Below are positions 19,068 to 27,364 of a DNA stretch of 64,000 nt, one piece after another (the first letter of the stretch is position 1; each line of letters begins with the position of its first letter). The DNA lies in the NCBI GenBank assembly GCA_910585765.1, contig CAJUES010000012.1, forward strand, positions 6,963 to 70,962. The letters run 5' to 3'. Source of the stretch: an uncultured Lachnospiraceae bacterium. Lineage in GTDB: Bacteria; Bacillota; Clostridia; Lachnospirales; Lachnospiraceae. Under the pieces are notes generated by a model that did no database searches, was not told the origin of the DNA, and worked only from the letters and a program-made list of their open reading frames with translations. The translations under genes were made by a program, and so were the position numbers.

Positions 19068-21662
19068 ATGAAGAAAGAAAAAACAGTAAAAGAAGCTGAA
19101 ACGAAGGCGAAATTGGCGGGGAAGCTGAAAAGTATGGCTGTCCCTGTGATCATAACAGCTGTCATACTGGTGGCGATCTATGCGATCGTCAATTTCAAAG
19201 GTACGACAGAACAGTCAGAAGGGATGACGATCTACAGCTATGACGGGGCTGAGGAGCCGGTCATACTCGAGAACGATAAGCTCAAGCTTACCATGGATCC
19301 CCTGACGACCCAGTTCACGCTGGAGGTGAAGGAGACAGGGAAGGTGTGGTATTCCAACCCTCCCGAAGCGGAGTCAGATCCTGTGGCTGTCGCGTCATAC
19401 AAGGGAAGGCTCCAGTCTACGCTGCTCATGACCTACAGTATCGCTACCGGTCTGCAGACGACATATGACAGTTTCACCTACGGTGTCTCAAACGGAATGT
19501 ACGAGATCGAGCAGGGTGATGATTACATCAAAGTCAACTATTCCCTTGGCAATGTGGAGAAGGAGTACATGATCCCTCCTGTCTGCACGGTGGCAAGCAT
19601 GGAACAGTGGTTTGACAAGATGGAGACGAACGACTCCAGCTTTATCAAGCGCTATTACAAGAAATATGATATCAACAAACTTGGAAAGGATGATGACAAG
19701 GACGCGCTCCTTGCATCCTATCCGTCTCTGGCGGATGAACCGCTGTACGTGCTGAGAGACACGGCAAAGGGGGCTGCTACCCAGAAACTGGAGCAGATCT
19801 TTGAGAAAGCGGGATATACGGCGGATGATCTGGAGGCAGATAAGCAGCTGAATGCCCAGCTTTCCAGTAAGGATACGTTTGTGTTCGACGTCAGCATCAT
19901 CTACAGGCTGGACGGCGGGGACATGGTAGTGGAGATGCCGCTGAGCGAGCTGGAATACAGCGAGGCGACGCCGATCTATACGCTTGTACCTCTTCCGTAC
20001 TTTGGCGCGGGCGGTCCCGAGGATGAAGGCTATCTGATGGTGCCCGAGGGCGGCGGTGCGCTGATCAACTTTAATAACAACAAGTTCTCGCAGGCATCTT
20101 ATTACGCGAACCTTTACGGCTGGGATATGGCGCTGTCGAGGGAGGCGGTAGTGCATGACACAAGGGCATACTTCAATGTGTTCGGTATTGCCAACGGCGA
20201 TGATTCCTTTATCTGCATGCTGGAGGAGGGGGCTCCGTATGTCTCTGTGCAGGCGGATATCAACGGACACGGCAGCAGCTACAATTTTGTGAATTCGAGC
20301 TATATGATCAGCCCGTCCGAACTTTATCAGGTGGGTGACTTGAACAGCCAGAACGTCTATAAGTTCCTGGAGACGCTGCCGGACGAGACGATGACACAGC
20401 GGTATCGCTTTGTGAACAGCAACAGCTATGTGGACATGGCAAAGACGTATCAGGGTTATCTGAAAGACAATTATGGGGAGTATTTCGCAGAGAATGAGGA
20501 CGAGGGAACGCCTGTGGCACTCGAGATCGTGGGAGCTGTGGATAAGGTGAGACAGATCCTGGGCGTACCTGTTTCGAAGCCGTGGAAGCTGACGAAGTAC
20601 AGCGAGGCGGAGGAGATGATCCGCCAGCTGGTATCGGAGGGCATGAGTAATATATCGGTAAAATACACAGGCTGGTGTAACGGCGGCGTCAATCAGAAGA
20701 TCCTGCGTAAGGCGAAGACGATCGGTGCACTGGGCAGCAGGAAAGATCTGGAGTCCCTGGGTGCCGCGGCGCAGGAGCTGGGTGTGGATCTCTACCTGGA
20801 GGGTGTGACGCATTACGAGTATGACAGCGGACTGCTGGATGGATTCTTTACATTCACGGATGCGGCAAGGTTCCTGTCGAAGGAGAATGCCGAGCTGTTT
20901 GTCTACAGTGACATCACGTACTCCGCAAGGGAGGGGATCGACAGCTATTATCTGCTCCATCCGAGTCTGATCGAGGAAAATGTGCAGGTTCTCAAGGAGG
21001 CGACAGACCGATACAAAGCGAACGTGGCATTCCGCGATATGGGAAAGGATCTCTCTTCTGACTACTATCTGAAGAACACGGTGAGCAGGCAGCAGGCGAT
21101 GGATTCCCACGCGCAGATGCTCAAGGAGATCGATGACAGCGGCAAGAAGGTAATGATCAATATGGGCAATGATTACGCCCTTCCCTACGCGGATATGGTG
21201 ACAAACATGGATCTGTCAGGCAGCGGGTACACCATCATTGACGAGGAGATTCCTTTTTATCAGCTTGCGATACACGGTTTTGTGGATTATGTCGGATCAC
21301 CGTTAAATGTCTGCGGCAACGAGCAAAAGGAACTTCTGGAGTCTGCAGAGTACGGTGCAGGGCTTTCCTTCTCACTGATGCGCGAGACGGCGTTCGCACT
21401 GCAGAAGACGCTCTACACCGAGTATTATGCATCTGATTTTGCAACAGTACACGACAGGATGATGGAGATCTACAACAGATACAACAGCGAGTTGGGGCAT
21501 GTGTTTGGTCAGCAGATGACGGGACATGAAAAGCTGGATGACAAACTTTCCTGCACTGTATACGAGGACGGCACAAAGGTCTATGTCAATTATGACTTTA
21601 CAGATGCAGTGACGCCGGATGGCGTGGAGGTTCCAGCCAGAGATTACGTGGTAGTCCGTTGA
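19068..21662 (+). CDS. DUF5696-type membrane-anchored protein of the importer operon
   Basis: 864 residues. One N-terminal membrane segment (about residues 26-44, VPVIITAVILVAIYAIV) follows a charged cytoplasmic start, and the remainder is predicted outside. The first part is beta-rich (PLTTQFTLEVKETGKVWYSN). From about residue 490 the pattern looks like a TIM barrel of glycoside-hydrolase type (SVKYTGWCNGGVNQ, GVDLYLEGVTHYEYDSG, LFVYSDITYSAREGIDSYY, VMINMGNDYALPYADMVTN). I recognise it as the DUF5696 family found next to oligosaccharide importers. AGGATAGGAG precedes ATG 19068; GTG 19062 is the alternative. A catalytic role on the incoming glycan is possible but unproven. Confidence 0.75.
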   Translation: MKKEKTVKEAETKAKLAGKLKSMAVPVIITAVILVAIYAIVNFKGTTEQSEGMTIYSYDGAEEPVILENDKLKLTMDPLTTQFTLEVKETGKVWYSNPPEAESDPVAVASYKGRLQSTLLMTYSIATGLQTTYDSFTYGVSNGMYEIEQGDDYIKVNYSLGNVEKEYMIPPVCTVASMEQWFDKMETNDSSFIKRYYKKYDINKLGKDDDKDALLASYPSLADEPLYVLRDTAKGAATQKLEQIFEKAGYTADDLEADKQLNAQLSSKDTFVFDVSIIYRLDGGDMVVEMPLSELEYSEATPIYTLVPLPYFGAGGPEDEGYLMVPEGGGALINFNNNKFSQASYYANLYGWDMALSREAVVHDTRAYFNVFGIANGDDSFICMLEEGAPYVSVQADINGHGSSYNFVNSSYMISPSELYQVGDLNSQNVYKFLETLPDETMTQRYRFVNSNSYVDMAKTYQGYLKDNYGEYFAENEDEGTPVALEIVGAVDKVRQILGVPVSKPWKLTKYSEAEEMIRQLVSEGMSNISVKYTGWCNGGVNQKILRKAKTIGALGSRKDLESLGAAAQELGVDLYLEGVTHYEYDSGLLDGFFTFTDAARFLSKENAELFVYSDITYSAREGIDSYYLLHPSLIEENVQVLKEATDRYKANVAFRDMGKDLSSDYYLKNTVSRQQAMDSHAQMLKEIDDSGKKVMINMGNDYALPYADMVTNMDLSGSGYTIIDEEIPFYQLAIHGFVDYVGSPLNVCGNEQKELLESAEYGAGLSFSLMRETAFALQKTLYTEYYASDFATVHDRMMEIYNRYNSELGHVFGQQMTGHEKLDDKLSCTVYEDGTKVYVNYDFTDAVTPDGVEVPARDYVVVR

Positions 21663-21667
21663 TGCCG

Positions 21668-21698
21668 GTTCCGCCTGAGACCAGGTCTTTGGCGGAAC
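21668..21698 (+). promoter_or_regulatory. Intercistronic hairpin
   Basis: Arms GTTCCGCC and AGAC pair with GTCT and GGCGGAAC around a 3-nt loop, interrupted by a 2x2 mismatch. No T run follows. It lies between the DUF5696 gene and the second importer's first permease and may set an mRNA processing or stability boundary. Confidence 0.5.
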
Positions 21699-21732
21699 GT
21701 GACATAAAATGCTTTTAGAAAGGAATATGGTT

Positions 21733-22644
21733 ATGAAAAGACAGAAAACTAAGTTGGCAGGCCTTCAGAAACGGAAAGCCATCTCGGGGTACCTGTTCAT
21801 CTCTCCGTTTATAATCGGTTTTTTAGCCTTCATGATACAGCCGCTGATCCAGTCCCTGCACATGAGTTTCAGCGATGTGCAGCTGGGAGCGGGGGAATTC
21901 AAAACAGTTTGGAAGGGGCTGGACAATTACAATTATGCTTTCCGGGTGGATGCCAACTTTGTCAGGCTTCTCACGGAGGAGCTTTCAAGAATGGCGATCT
22001 ATTCCGTGGCGATCATGGTATTCAGTTTCTTTGTTGCTCTGGTGCTGAACCAGAAATTTAAGGGCAGGGCGCTGGTTCGTTCCGTTTTCTTCCTGCCTGT
22101 GATCCTGGCGTCCGGCGTGATGCTCAAGCTGGATTCCGACAACGCCCTGATGGCGGCTGTCGCACAGACTGTGGAGATGAACGCGCAGGGCACGACGGGC
22201 ATCTCGGATGCGCTCCAGGAGATCCTCAGGACTACCGGTGTGGGTGTGAGGGCATTTGAGAAGTTGTTTGAGGTCATTGACAACATCTACGACGTGGCGA
22301 TCTCATCGGGTATCCAGATCATTATCTTCCTGTCGGGACTGCAGACCATCTCTGCCAGTATGTACGAGGCTGCGGACATCGAGGGTTGTACCAAGTGGGA
22401 GAGTCTCTGGAAAATCACCTTCCCCATGGTCAGTTCCCTTTTCCTTGTGAACTGGATCTACACGGTGGTGGACTTCTGCATGAGATCGGACAATGAAGTC
22501 ATTGAAAAGATCACGACATATATGAATGTAAACCTGAATTACGGGCTGGCATCCGCTATGTCATGGACATATTTCGTGCTGGTCATGGCGATCATCGGAG
22601 TGAGTTCAATTATCATCTCGAAGGGGGTTTACTACTATGACTAA
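21733..22644 (+). CDS. Carbohydrate ABC transporter permease, CUT1 type (MalF-like), second importer
   Basis: About 303 residues with six hydrophobic segments and the EAA loop YEAADIEGCTKWESLWKITF (about residue 215). An insertion between the third and fourth membrane segments (LKLDSDNALMAAVAQTVEMN and onward) is longer than usual. AAAGGA eight bases upstream supports ATG 21733 over the earlier ATGs at 21709 and 21727. It overlaps the next permease by 8 bp. It is divergent in sequence from the permease at 14974, so the operon carries two distinct importers rather than a recent duplication. Confidence 0.88.
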   Translation: MKRQKTKLAGLQKRKAISGYLFISPFIIGFLAFMIQPLIQSLHMSFSDVQLGAGEFKTVWKGLDNYNYAFRVDANFVRLLTEELSRMAIYSVAIMVFSFFVALVLNQKFKGRALVRSVFFLPVILASGVMLKLDSDNALMAAVAQTVEMNAQGTTGISDALQEILRTTGVGVRAFEKLFEVIDNIYDVAISSGIQIIIFLSGLQTISASMYEAADIEGCTKWESLWKITFPMVSSLFLVNWIYTVVDFCMRSDNEVIEKITTYMNVNLNYGLASAMSWTYFVLVMAIIGVSSIIISKGVYYYD

Positions 22645-23644
22645 GTTAAAGACAGCAAAAAATAGAGATTTCTGGGAGCGGAACAGAAAATCCGGCGGCT
22701 ATCTCCTGCGCAGGACCGTGATGGGATACGGTGTCAGCATATGCCGGGCGATATTGCTTTTCGGGTTGTGTTTCCTGATCCTGCAGCCCTTGTTGAACAA
22801 GATCTCGGTGAGCTTTATGACCGAGGGAGACCTGTATGATCCCATCGTTATCTCCATCCCGCTGAATTTTACCACGGAGAATTATCGTCTGGCGGCAGGA
22901 CTTATGGAGTACGGAAAGAGTTTGTTCAATTCGCTTGCGATCGCGCTGACAGTCTCGATCGTGCAGGTGTCGATGTGTACACTGGTGGGGTACGGTTTCG
23001 CGCGTTTCCAGTTCCCGCTGAAACGGTTCTGGTTCGCCTGTGTGATGGTCATGATCCTGATCCCGCCCCAGGTGATCTCCACTTCACTGCATCTGCACTT
23101 CCGGTATTTTGATGTGCTGGGTATTTTCGAGATGGTGACGGGTGCTCCCGTGAACCTGCGCGGTTCCGTGCTGCCCTATTACATGATGTCATTTGGCTGT
23201 ATGGGGTTGAAGAACGGACTTTATATCTATATGATCCGGCAGTTCTTCCGCAATATTCCAAAGGAGATGGAGGAGGCTGCCTACGTGGACGGCTGCGGCA
23301 CGCTCAAGACTTTTGTCAGCATCATGCTGCCGGACGCGAAGCCGATCCTCACGTCCTGCTTCCTGTTCTCGTTCGTATGGCAGTGGACAGACGGTTTTTA
23401 TTCCAGCATGTTCTTAGGCCAGATAAGCCTTCTCAGCATCAAACTCAAGCAGCTGCCGGACACATTCGGCGGTTACATGGCGAGGATCACCGGCTCATCA
23501 AGTTCGGCGGGTGTTTCCGTCCCCTACACGAACTGTATGCTGGCAACAGGTACCCTGATGGTGATCGTGCCGCTGATCGTGCTGTATCTGTACGCACAGA
23601 AAGGCTTTGTGGAGAGTCTGAGCAGCACAGGTATCAAGATGTAA
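22637..23644 (+). CDS. Carbohydrate ABC transporter permease, CUT1 type (MalG-like), second importer
   Basis: 335 residues with six membrane segments. The EAA loop reads MEEAAYVDGCGTLKTFVSIM (about residue 213). Its start overlaps the upstream permease stop by 8 bp, so the two are translationally coupled. The lipoprotein binding protein at 23789 probably completes this importer. Confidence 0.9.
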   Translation: MTKLKTAKNRDFWERNRKSGGYLLRRTVMGYGVSICRAILLFGLCFLILQPLLNKISVSFMTEGDLYDPIVISIPLNFTTENYRLAAGLMEYGKSLFNSLAIALTVSIVQVSMCTLVGYGFARFQFPLKRFWFACVMVMILIPPQVISTSLHLHFRYFDVLGIFEMVTGAPVNLRGSVLPYYMMSFGCMGLKNGLYIYMIRQFFRNIPKEMEEAAYVDGCGTLKTFVSIMLPDAKPILTSCFLFSFVWQWTDGFYSSMFLGQISLLSIKLKQLPDTFGGYMARITGSSSSAGVSVPYTNCMLATGTLMVIVPLIVLYLYAQKGFVESLSSTGIKM

Positions 23645-23665
23645 TGGTTATGGTATAAGTTTCTG

Positions 23666-23689
23666 CTGTCCGCTCTGGGATGCGGGCAG
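23666..23689 (+). promoter_or_regulatory. Hairpin upstream of the lipoprotein binding-protein gene
   Basis: CTGTCCGC pairs with GCGGGCAG (one G-T pair, 8-nt loop). There is no T run. As in other importer operons, such a hairpin before the binding-protein gene may raise its share of the mRNA; this is inferred. Confidence 0.4.
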
Positions 23690-23788
23690 GCGGAAGTTTA
23701 TATAAAAGAAACAACGCATGGCCAGGAACCCGTGCGCAAGTATGTGCCTGTACCTATAATAGCAGGTGCAGCAAGAATGGAGGATAAT

Positions 23789-25375
23789 ATGAAAAGAAAA
23801 ATGTTAAACAGATTGATGGCGGCTTCTATTGCTGCTATAATGACGGTCAGCATGACTGGCTGTGGAGGTAATGCAGATCAGCCTGCAAGCAGCGGAGATC
23901 AGACCAGCGGGGACACACAGGCAAATGCCGGGGGGCAGACTGGCGGCGAGACGAAGACGGATGAGGCGGAGCCTGCAGGCAGCGAGGCACAGACTGAGAC
24001 GACAGGGGAGGATGAAGATCTGACACCCGAAGTGCGGATTGATCCCAATACAGGCGAGCCGTTTGACCTGGGCGGTATGGAGATCATCATTGCTGACTGG
24101 TGGACAGGTGAGCCGGAGGATCCCAAGACAGACTTTCAGGCAGCACAGAGAGAGTACCGCGAGTGGGTTCAGGAGACATATAACTTCAAAATGGTTCAGA
24201 AGAATTACGCTGGCTGGGGCTGGGGTGAAGGCTCGATCGGAGAGGCGTTTGTGCAGGCGGCTACCTCAGGAAGCGATGAAAATATCATTTACGTGCTGAC
24301 AAACTCCGCGGCTACAGCGGCAGATGTAAGCCAGGGATTGATGTATGATCTGACGAAGCTTGATGGCGATGTGATCGATCTCTCTGCCGAGAAGTGGCAG
24401 ACGAACGGCGAGGTAAACAGCTGGAAGGTAGACGATGCCGTATATTGCTTCTGTACGGGTCCTTCAGAGCCCAGAGGAGGTCTGTATTTTAACAAGACCG
24501 TCTTAAAGGATGCCGGGATCGACCCTGAGACGATCTACGATATGCAGCTCAATGGAGAGTGGACATGGGATGCATGGGTTGACATCATGAAGGAAGTACA
24601 GAGGGATACGGACAACGACGGACAGAATGATGTATTCGGATGTGTACAGAACAACGGCGGTATGGTATATATGTGCGTACGCTCTAACGGTGGTCAGCTT
24701 GTGACCAAGAACAGCGACGGTACATACACAATGACTGCTGACAGCGATGTAGTGAGAGAGGCGCTGCATTTTGCTATTGACACTGTTACAAACAACTATT
24801 TCCTGGATTACGGCAACGAGGAAGGAACGAACTGGGAAGACTACAAGAACCTCTTTATGAGCGGCAAGGCAGCTTTCATGTTTGACGAGGCATACTGCGC
24901 ATATGAGGGCGGCTGGCTGACAGGTCAGAAGCCTGTGGAAGTAAACGGTGTGACACTGGATCAGAGCGTTGACTATGGATTCGTAATGTTCCCGAAGGGA
25001 CCTAAGGGAGACAATGTGACGAACAAGAACAACAATCTTTTCTGCATGCCTGCTTCTTACAGCGATGAGAAGGCAAGACAGATCATGTTTGCCTATGACG
25101 TGTGGACAGAGGATGTTCCGGGTTATGAAGGCTACTATGAGCTGCTGGATAACCTCTACGGCGGCATGAAGGATACACGTTCCGTGGACGAGACGATCGA
25201 CATGATGACAACGAGGGGTGTTGATGACTGGCACTCAATCGTTCCGAACTTCAACCCGAATGATGATTTCCTGTGGAAGCTGGGTGTAGGCGAGGACGTT
25301 GATGCGATCTTAGAGCAGAACCTGCCAGCATGGCAGACGGCTGTCGATGAGTTTAACGCTTCCCTGAAGAAATGA
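23789..25375 (+). CDS. Extracellular solute-binding lipoprotein of the second sugar importer
   Basis: 528 residues. The signal peptide ends in the lipobox SMTGC (Cys about 28), followed by a low-complexity Gly/Ser/Gln/Thr/Glu linker of about 60 residues and a family-1 type solute-binding fold (NGEWTWDAWVDIMKEVQRD, GYVMFPKGPKG-like stretch near residue 408). TGGAGGATAAT precedes ATG 23789; an upstream in-frame ATG at 23732 has no signal sequence directly behind it. The gene is followed by a strong terminator, so it ends the importer transcript. The two permeases directly upstream are the likely partners. Confidence 0.9.
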   Translation: MKRKMLNRLMAASIAAIMTVSMTGCGGNADQPASSGDQTSGDTQANAGGQTGGETKTDEAEPAGSEAQTETTGEDEDLTPEVRIDPNTGEPFDLGGMEIIIADWWTGEPEDPKTDFQAAQREYREWVQETYNFKMVQKNYAGWGWGEGSIGEAFVQAATSGSDENIIYVLTNSAATAADVSQGLMYDLTKLDGDVIDLSAEKWQTNGEVNSWKVDDAVYCFCTGPSEPRGGLYFNKTVLKDAGIDPETIYDMQLNGEWTWDAWVDIMKEVQRDTDNDGQNDVFGCVQNNGGMVYMCVRSNGGQLVTKNSDGTYTMTADSDVVREALHFAIDTVTNNYFLDYGNEEGTNWEDYKNLFMSGKAAFMFDEAYCAYEGGWLTGQKPVEVNGVTLDQSVDYGFVMFPKGPKGDNVTNKNNNLFCMPASYSDEKARQIMFAYDVWTEDVPGYEGYYELLDNLYGGMKDTRSVDETIDMMTTRGVDDWHSIVPNFNPNDDFLWKLGVGEDVDAILEQNLPAWQTAVDEFNASLKK

Positions 25376-25436
25376 TCATGAAGTAAAATTCGCGGCAACG
25401 CTGTACCAGATCAAATAAATAGTGATTAACAGACAT

Positions 25437-25470
25437 GGGGATGGTGTTTTCCGAGCGCCATCCCCTTTTT
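25437..25470 (+). terminator. Rho-independent terminator after the importer operon
   Basis: Arms GGGGATGGTG (25437-25446) and CGCCATCCCC (25456-25465) with one G-T pair are followed by TTTTT. It separates the importer operon from the U32-like/GH5 genes, which either rely on read-through or on a promoter I cannot define. Confidence 0.85.
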
Positions 25471-25485
25471 GGAAAGGATGAAAAG

Positions 25486-26466
25486 ATGGAGGTTTGGTTT
25501 CATCTGCCGGGGCTGCGGCAGAATTATCCGCTGAATATGATGCTGCTGTCAATGCTTGAGAAAAGGCCGCATTATTTCAGGGAAGGCGTGAAGATCGCGT
25601 CCTTTTTCGGAGAGTTTCCCATGTCGCTCTGGAATGGCGGCAGGCGCTCGCCAAACGACCAGTGTGACGCGGGGTATATACAGAGTGCGGTCAAAAGCAT
25701 CAACGACAAGGGCGTGTCCGTGCGCTATACCTACACGAACATGTTCCTTGACGAGGAGGATCTGAGGGATCCCTACTGCAATTTCTGCATGAAGACGGCG
25801 GATAACGGGAAGAACGAGGTTCTTGTCGTGTCGCCGCTCCTGGAGGAATATGTGCGCAGGAACTATCCGGGCTTCAAGATCAACAGCTCTACCTGCAAGG
25901 AGATCCGTGATATCGACGCGGTGAATGAGGAGCTGAAAAAAGATTACCACCTCGTGGTGCTGGATTACAATTTCAACAACCGCTTTGACGAGCTGGAAAG
26001 GATCCAGGACAAAGGGCGGTGCGAGATCCTCGTGAATGCGGTGTGCCAGCCGGATTGTCCAAGACGGGGCAGGCACTACGAGAACGAGGCGAAGAACCAG
26101 CGCATCATGCTCGAAAACCGCACACGCACTCCCGACAGGCAGATCCCTCTGGAACCCTGGCACTGCGACTACGGGGAGCACAATGAGTTTGCCACGATAC
26201 AGAGTTACTGCACTTACGTGTCGCCCGTGGATATCTGGGAGAAATACGTGCCGATGGGTTTTACCAATTTCAAGCTGGAAGGAAGGACGGCGAACCTCTT
26301 TTATATCATGGAGGTTTACTGCCACTATCTGATACGCCCCGAGTACCGTGTGGATGCCGCGACCACGCTGCTCAACAGCATGGCGGCGAGCAGGCTGATC
26401 ACGGTGGGAAGGCCAAGGCCCTCCAAATGGCAGCAGCGGCGGGAAGGGAGGTCTGACAATGGCTGA
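25486..26466 (+). CDS. U32-like TIM-barrel protein, first of a paralogous pair
   Basis: 326 residues, no signal peptide or membrane segment. Recognisable points are GVSVRYTYTNMFLDEED, YCNFCMK, the cysteine motif NAVCQPDCPRRGRHYE (about residue 200), and FTNFKLEGR near residue 260. The last two resemble the Cys-rich block and the KIEGR block of the peptidase U32 family. The protein after it is a paralog sharing HLPG, FREG, WNGGR, YCN, NSS/ISST-x-K, HLVVLDY and the C-x-x-x-C-x-RR-x-x-HY motifs. GGAAAGG lies upstream of ATG 25486; the earlier ATG at 25435 lies inside the terminator hairpin. U32 members include rRNA/tRNA hydroxylation enzymes and putative proteases; the role next to glycosidases is unknown. 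Confidence 0.65.
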   Translation: MEVWFHLPGLRQNYPLNMMLLSMLEKRPHYFREGVKIASFFGEFPMSLWNGGRRSPNDQCDAGYIQSAVKSINDKGVSVRYTYTNMFLDEEDLRDPYCNFCMKTADNGKNEVLVVSPLLEEYVRRNYPGFKINSSTCKEIRDIDAVNEELKKDYHLVVLDYNFNNRFDELERIQDKGRCEILVNAVCQPDCPRRGRHYENEAKNQRIMLENRTRTPDRQIPLEPWHCDYGEHNEFATIQSYCTYVSPVDIWEKYVPMGFTNFKLEGRTANLFYIMEVYCHYLIRPEYRVDAATTLLNSMAASRLITVGRPRPSKWQQRREGRSDNG

Positions 26467-27364
26467 GAGAGGTTTCTGGCATCTGCCGGGATTTTGTTAC
26501 TACAGGCAGTTAAATTGCGCGGTGATCACGCTGATGGAGCAGTACCCGGAATGTTTCCGTGAGGGGTACAGGATCGGATCCGTCTACGGGACTTTCCCGG
26601 GCGCTATCTGGAACGGCGGGCGTGTGGTCATGGGGATCGCCGGGAAGAGGGATATCGAGGCGACCCTGAAACTCTATAACAGCAAGGGCGTGCCGGTGCG
26701 GTTCACGTGGACGAACGCTGTCCTGGAGGAAAAGCATGTCCAGGATACCTACTGCAACCTCATCATGCGGCTTGCGGATAACGGCATGAACCAGGTGCTT
26801 GTCAACACTTCGGTGCTGGAGGACTATATCCGGCGCGAGTGGCCGCGGTTTCCGTTGATCTCATCCACCACAAAGAGGATCGTGCAGACGGAAGGGGTGC
26901 TCAGGGAGCTGGAGCGGGGGTATCATCTGGTCGTCCTGGACTATGATCTGAACCACAATGAAAGCGCGCTAAAGGAGTTAGAGCCCCATGCGGGGCGCAT
27001 AGAACTGCTGGTGAACGAGGTGTGCACACCGGGCTGCCAGCGGCGTGCGGAGCATTATGCACAGCAGTCAAGGGCGCAGCTTGAGTTCGATGTGAAGGAT
27101 GTCTTTCAATGTCCCAACGCCAATCCCAACAAGACTTTCGCGGAGTGCACAAAGCGCCCGGCGTTCATATCCAATGATGAGATCGGAAGTTATATTGAGA
27201 GAGGATTTGTGAATTTTAAGATCGCTGGCAGGGGTATGCCCTATCAGTATGTGCTGGACGCGTATCTGTATTTCCTTGTGAGGGAGGAGAAACAAAAGTT
27301 TATGCGCGAAAAGATCGGTCAATTTGTGGCGGATGCCGCAAAGAAGACGGAGGGAAGAAAATGA
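26459..27364 (+). CDS. U32-like TIM-barrel protein, second of a paralogous pair
   Basis: 301 residues; its start overlaps the previous gene by 8 bp and its end overlaps the GH5 gene by 4 bp, so all three are coupled. It shares with its paralog the FWHLPGF entry, FREGYRIGSVYGTFPG, NGGR, YCN, LISSTTKRI, YHLVVLDYD, the NEVCTPGCQRRAEHY cysteine block (about residue 181) and GFVNFKIAGRG (about residue 249). An extra conserved-looking FQCPNANPNKTFAEC segment adds two cysteines. No transmembrane segment is visible. Function is unassigned; coupling with a secreted GH5 is notable because this protein itself appears cytoplasmic. Confidence 0.65.
   Translation: MAERGFWHLPGFCYYRQLNCAVITLMEQYPECFREGYRIGSVYGTFPGAIWNGGRVVMGIAGKRDIEATLKLYNSKGVPVRFTWTNAVLEEKHVQDTYCNLIMRLADNGMNQVLVNTSVLEDYIRREWPRFPLISSTTKRIVQTEGVLRELERGYHLVVLDYDLNHNESALKELEPHAGRIELLVNEVCTPGCQRRAEHYAQQSRAQLEFDVKDVFQCPNANPNKTFAECTKRPAFISNDEIGSYIERGFVNFKIAGRGMPYQYVLDAYLYFLVREEKQKFMREKIGQFVADAAKKTEGRK

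Noticed and set aside
25435..25485. Longer N-terminus for the first U32-like protein
   Set aside because: It would be encoded by the terminator hairpin; the ATG at 25486 has a better site and matches its paralog.
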